The notes under the pieces are model-generated. The model saw only the letters and a list, made by a program, of their open reading frames with translations, made no database searches and was not told the origin of the DNA. DNA of 64,000 bases from positions 124,001 to 188,000 of the forward strand of contig NZ_JBAHWA010000003.1 of NCBI RefSeq assembly GCF_036697405.1, read 5' to 3'. This DNA is from Lysobacter sp036697405 (GTDB lineage Bacteria > Pseudomonadota > Gammaproteobacteria > Xanthomonadales > Xanthomonadaceae). Below are positions 60,876 through 64,000 of the stretch, piece after piece. The position numbers and the translations under genes were made by a program. Positions within the stretch are counted from its first letter, which is position 1, and each line of letters starts with the position of its first letter.

Positions 60876-61877
60876 ATGCGCGGGATGAAGGATCCCAATC
60901 TCCCCCAGTGCGTGATCAATTGCGCGGCCTATAGCCGCGAAGGCGTACGCACCGACATCAGCCTGGACCGCATCAGCGACGTGCTCGCCGTCGACGACGG
61001 CAGCTTCGTCTGGGTCGGCCTGTACGAGCCCGACGAAGGCATCCTGGAAAAACTGCAGGAGGAGTTCTGCCTGCACGACCTGGCGATCGAGGACGCGCAC
61101 AACGCGCACCAGCGTCCGAAGATCGAAACCTACGGCAACTCCCTGTTCATCGTCGTGCATACCGCGCAGACCGTCGACAGCCATATCCGTTTCGGCGAAA
61201 CCCACCTGTTCGTCGGCCCGCGCTACCTGGTCACGGTGCGCCATGGCGCGTCCAGCAGCTACGCCTCCGCGCGCCTGCGCCTGGAGCGCGAGTCCGAAGA
61301 GCTGCGCCACGGCCCGGCCTCGGCGCTGTACGTGGTGCTGGACATGGTGGTGGACAACTTCACCCCGATCGTCGACGAGTTCAGCCAGGAGCTCAACGAG
61401 TTGGAGAAGGACGTCTTCGCCGAGGACTTCCGCAAGGGCACGGTCGAGAAGCTCTACGATCTCAAGCGCGAGCTCACCCGTCTGCGCATGGCGGTGGCGC
61501 CGCTGCAGGACATCCTGGGCCAGCTCGCGCGCTCGCGCAGCGCGCTGATCGACGAGGAAAGCCAGCTGTATTTCCGCGACGTGCTCGACCACGCCGTGCG
61601 CATCAACGAAACCACCGACACCCTGCGCGAAATGCTGACCGCGGCGATGAGCGTGAACCTGTCGCTGGTGACCATCCGCCAGGGCGAAGTGGTCAAGCGC
61701 CTGGCCGGCTGGGCGGCGCTGCTGGCCGCGCCGACCCTGATCGCGAGCTGGTACGGCATGAACTTCGTCCACATGCCCGAGCTCGCCGGCGAGCACAGCT
61801 ACTGGGTGGTGATCGGCGTGACCGCCGTGGTCTGCGTGGTGTTGTTCGGTCTGCTGCGGCGCGCGAAGTGGCTGTAG
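60876..61877 (+). CDS. corA: CorA-family magnesium/divalent cation channel
   Basis: 333 aa (ATG at 60876 or 60885). A long cytoplasmic alpha/beta domain (FVWVGLYEPDEGILEKLQEEFCLHDLAIEDAHNAHQRPKIE), a long stalk helix and two C-terminal membrane helices with the GMN selectivity motif YGMNF near residue 293. It ends with a basic RRAKWL tail. A CorA pentamer passes Mg2+ and is gated by intracellular Mg2+. It is next to corC in a magnesium-themed neighbourhood. Confidence 0.94.
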   Translation: MRGMKDPNLPQCVINCAAYSREGVRTDISLDRISDVLAVDDGSFVWVGLYEPDEGILEKLQEEFCLHDLAIEDAHNAHQRPKIETYGNSLFIVVHTAQTVDSHIRFGETHLFVGPRYLVTVRHGASSSYASARLRLERESEELRHGPASALYVVLDMVVDNFTPIVDEFSQELNELEKDVFAEDFRKGTVEKLYDLKRELTRLRMAVAPLQDILGQLARSRSALIDEESQLYFRDVLDHAVRINETTDTLREMLTAAMSVNLSLVTIRQGEVVKRLAGWAALLAAPTLIASWYGMNFVHMPELAGEHSYWVVIGVTAVVCVVLFGLLRRAKWL

Positions 61878-61937
61878 CGGCGACGCGGCGGCGATAGACA
61901 AGCGCGCCGGACGCCGATTCGTACTGCCCCGCCTTGG

Positions 61938-62104
61938 TGTAGGAGCGGCGTGAGCCGCCACCGTCGTGCCGCCAGCCGCGCGGCCATCCCGCAATCGCGT
62001 CCTCCCATTGCACCCACCGCACAACCGCCTTGGTGCAGGAGCGGCGTAAGCCGCGACCACGTGGCGGCCGAAGTCGCGCGGTCGCGGCTTACGCCGCTCC
62101 TACC
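61938..62104. repeat. Three REP copies after corA
   Basis: TGTAGGAGCGGCGTGAGCCGC starts at 61938, GTGCAGGAGCGGCGTAAGCCG at 62034, and an inverted copy CGGTCGCGGCTTACGCCGCTC lies at 62079-62104; the last two form a REPIN-like pair. With the flanks (61878-62292) this is a 415-bp gene-free stretch that must also hold the promoter of the downstream transporter. Confidence 0.8.
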
Positions 62105-62292
62105 CCCGGAGTCTCGTCGGGTCCTCGACGAACGCGGAAACTCCACGGCCGCACTCGCCGCCGTCCGCGCCGCAACGATGAACAGCCGCCCGCGGCCCCC
62201 TTAGACCAAAGTACTAAGCCCCGATGCCGCACTGCGCATTGACCCGCGTGGACGCAGGGGCGACGCTGCCGAAGTCCATTCGGAGGCTCGTC

Positions 62293-64000
62293 ATGAAAGG
62301 TCTGTCCTGGCTCGGTTGGGGCCTGATCGCGGTGCTGGCGGCGTTCTGCCTCGGTACCGTGGCCCTGAACCGCGGCGAATCCATCAGCGCCATGTGGCTG
62401 GTGGTCGCGGCGGTCTCCACGTTCACCATCGCCTACCGTTTCTACGGCCGCTACATCGCCCAGCGCGCGCTGCTGGTCGACCCCAGCCGCGCGACCCCGG
62501 CCTGGCGCCGCAACGACGGCCTGGACTACGTGCCGACCGAGAAAAGCGTGGTGTTCGGCCACCACTTCGCCGCCATCGCGGGCGCCGGCCCGCTGGTCGG
62601 CCCGGTACTGGCGGCGCAGATGGGTTACCTGCCCGGCACCCTGTGGATCCTGTTCGGCGTGGTCCTGGCCGGCGCGGTCCAGGACATGCTGGTGCTGTTC
62701 TTCTCCACCCGCCGCGACGGGCGATCGCTGGGCGAGATGATCCGCGCCGAGATGGGCCCCGCGGCGGGCGTGATCTCGATGATCGGCATCCTGATGATCA
62801 TGGTGATCCTGCTGGCGGTGCTGGCGCTGGTGGTGGTCAAGGCCCTGGCGGAAAGCCCCTGGGGCACCTTCACCGTCGCCATGACCATCCCGATCGCGAT
62901 CCTGATGGGCGTGTACCTGCGCTACTTCCGTCCTGGCCGCATCCTGGAAGTGTCGATCATCGGCTTCGTCCTGCTGCTGCTGGCGATCTGGCTGGGCGGC
63001 CAGGTCGCCGCGCACCCGACCTGGGGCGAGATCTTCCACCTCAAGGGCACCACCCTGGCCTGGCTGATGATCGGCTACGGCTTCATCGCCTCGGTGCTGC
63101 CGGTGTGGTTCTTGCTGGCGCCGCGCGACTACCTGTCGACCTTCCTCAAGATCGGCACCGTGCTGGTGCTGGCTCTGGCGATCGTGATCGCCGCGCCGCA
63201 GCTGCAGATGCCGGCCATGACCCAGTTCGTCGACGGCACCGGCCCGGTGTTCTCCGGCAAGCTGTTCCCGTTCCTGTTCATCACCATCGCCTGCGGCGCG
63301 GTCTCCGGTTTCCACTCGCTGATCTCCTCGGGCACCACGCCCAAGATGATCTCCAGCGAAGGCGACATCCGCCTGGTCGGCTACGGCGGCATGCTGATGG
63401 AGGCCTTCGTCGCGATCATGGCCCTGATCGCCGCCTGCGTGCTGCAGCCGGGCGTGTACTTCGCGATGAACTCGCCCGGCGCCCTGATCGGCACCACCGC
63501 CGAATCGGCCGCGCTGGCGATCTCCAACTGGGGCTTCGTGATCACCCCCGACGTGCTGACCGCGACCGCCAAGGAAATCGGCGAAGGCACGATCCTCTCG
63601 CGCACCGGCGGCGCGCCGACCCTGGCGGTGGGCATGGCGCAGATCCTGCACGGCCTGATCCCGGGCGAAGGCATGATGGCGTTCTGGTACCACTACGCGA
63701 TCCTGTTCGAAGCGCTGTTCATCCTGACCACGATCGATGCAGGCACTCGCGTGGCGCGCTTCATGATCCAGGAGCTGGTCGGCCTGGCCTACGCGCCCTT
63801 CCAGCGCACCGACAGCTGGGTCGCCAACATCGCCAGCACCTTGCTCGCGGTGTCGATGTGGGGCTACTTCCTGTATCAGGGCGTGGTCGACCCGCTGGGC
63901 GGCATCAACACCCTGTGGCCGCTGTTCGGCATCGCCAACCAGATGCTCGCCGGCCTGGCGCTGGTGTTCTGCTGCGTGGTGATGGTCAAGATGAAGCGCG
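62293..64000 (+). CDS. cstA: CstA/BtsT-family transporter (partial, runs off the window)
   Basis: About 569 codons are present and the frame is open at the right edge; the family is about 700 aa. GGAGG lies 6 nt before the ATG. Motifs: DYVPTEKSVVFGHHFAAIAGAGPLVGPVLAAQMGYLPGTLWI, AGAVQDMLVLFFSTRRDGRSL, FHSLISSGTTPKMISSE and GINTLWPLFGIANQMLAGLAL. Many membrane helices. Members take up peptides (CstA) or pyruvate (BtsT) in the inner membrane; the two cannot be separated from this part. No two-component genes are next to it here. Confidence 0.93.
   Translation, partial: MKGLSWLGWGLIAVLAAFCLGTVALNRGESISAMWLVVAAVSTFTIAYRFYGRYIAQRALLVDPSRATPAWRRNDGLDYVPTEKSVVFGHHFAAIAGAGPLVGPVLAAQMGYLPGTLWILFGVVLAGAVQDMLVLFFSTRRDGRSLGEMIRAEMGPAAGVISMIGILMIMVILLAVLALVVVKALAESPWGTFTVAMTIPIAILMGVYLRYFRPGRILEVSIIGFVLLLLAIWLGGQVAAHPTWGEIFHLKGTTLAWLMIGYGFIASVLPVWFLLAPRDYLSTFLKIGTVLVLALAIVIAAPQLQMPAMTQFVDGTGPVFSGKLFPFLFITIACGAVSGFHSLISSGTTPKMISSEGDIRLVGYGGMLMEAFVAIMALIAACVLQPGVYFAMNSPGALIGTTAESAALAISNWGFVITPDVLTATAKEIGEGTILSRTGGAPTLAVGMAQILHGLIPGEGMMAFWYHYAILFEALFILTTIDAGTRVARFMIQELVGLAYAPFQRTDSWVANIASTLLAVSMWGYFLYQGVVDPLGGINTLWPLFGIANQMLAGLALVFCCVVMVKMKR

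Overview
The window is a 64 kb chromosomal segment, very GC-rich (GC-ending codons dominate every real gene), from a gammaproteobacterium of the Xanthomonadaceae. Lysobacter or a close relative is the best guess. This rests on the type IV secretion effector tail (XVIPCD) at the left end, the xanthomonad-type minor-pilin/PilY1 operons, a large Oar-like TonB-dependent receptor, and REP elements built on GTAGGAGCGGCG..GCCGCGA. Most of the window is stable housekeeping DNA. Accessory islands sit at 0.1-2.4 kb, 8.6-26.1 kb and 56.2-58.5 kb.

Layout. 0.1-2.4 kb: a putative lipase effector with a type IV secretion tail and an exported ankyrin protein that may be its immunity partner. 2.4-8.5 kb: infC, thrS (with a candidate attenuator leader), tRNA-Val, uvrB, an orphan pseudopilin and tRNA-Asn. 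8.6-10.5 kb: two secreted proteins of unknown role, one a predicted zinc peptidase lipoprotein. 10.6-26.1 kb: two tandem operons in the order fimT-pilV-pilW-pilX-pilY1-pilE on the minus strand; each would make a set of type IV pilus tip/priming components. 26.5-31.7 kb: ppnN and an Oar-like TonB receptor with an unusual upstream region. 31.7-39.1 kb: marC, a YciK-like SDR, grxD, sodB, a DUF2314 lipoprotein, purEK, a YcaR protein, nadC, an FHA protein and a DUF3301 protein. 39.1-39.4 kb: a 77-bp tandem repeat array built on REP elements. 39.5-43.6 kb: sspB, sspA and the cytochrome bc1 operon petABC. 43.8-50.1 kb: a lytic transglycosylase, miaB, a GNAT acetyltransferase and a DUF1501/DUF1800 pair. 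50.2-54.0 kb: a TetR-controlled ABC-2 exporter with its membrane fusion lipoprotein. 54.4-62 kb: ybeZ, ybeY, an accessory insertion, corC, a DUF4105 (Lnb-like) membrane protein and corA. 62.3-64 kb: the start of a CstA/BtsT-family transporter that runs off the window.

Working together. fimT, pilV, pilW, pilX, pilY1 and pilE products form the pilus tip complex, and the duplicated operons differ mainly in their PilY1 adhesin. PetA, PetB and PetC form the bc1 complex. SspA and SspB couple stress transcription to ClpXP delivery. YbeZ, YbeY and CorC form a conserved rRNA-maturation/ion cluster that is split here by small accessory genes. The most novel candidates are the effector/ankyrin pair inserted after infC, the thrS leader with a Thr-Thr mini-ORF ahead of a terminator, the Lnb-like protein beside corC at the usual position of lnt, and a small uncharacterised protein between ybeY and corC.
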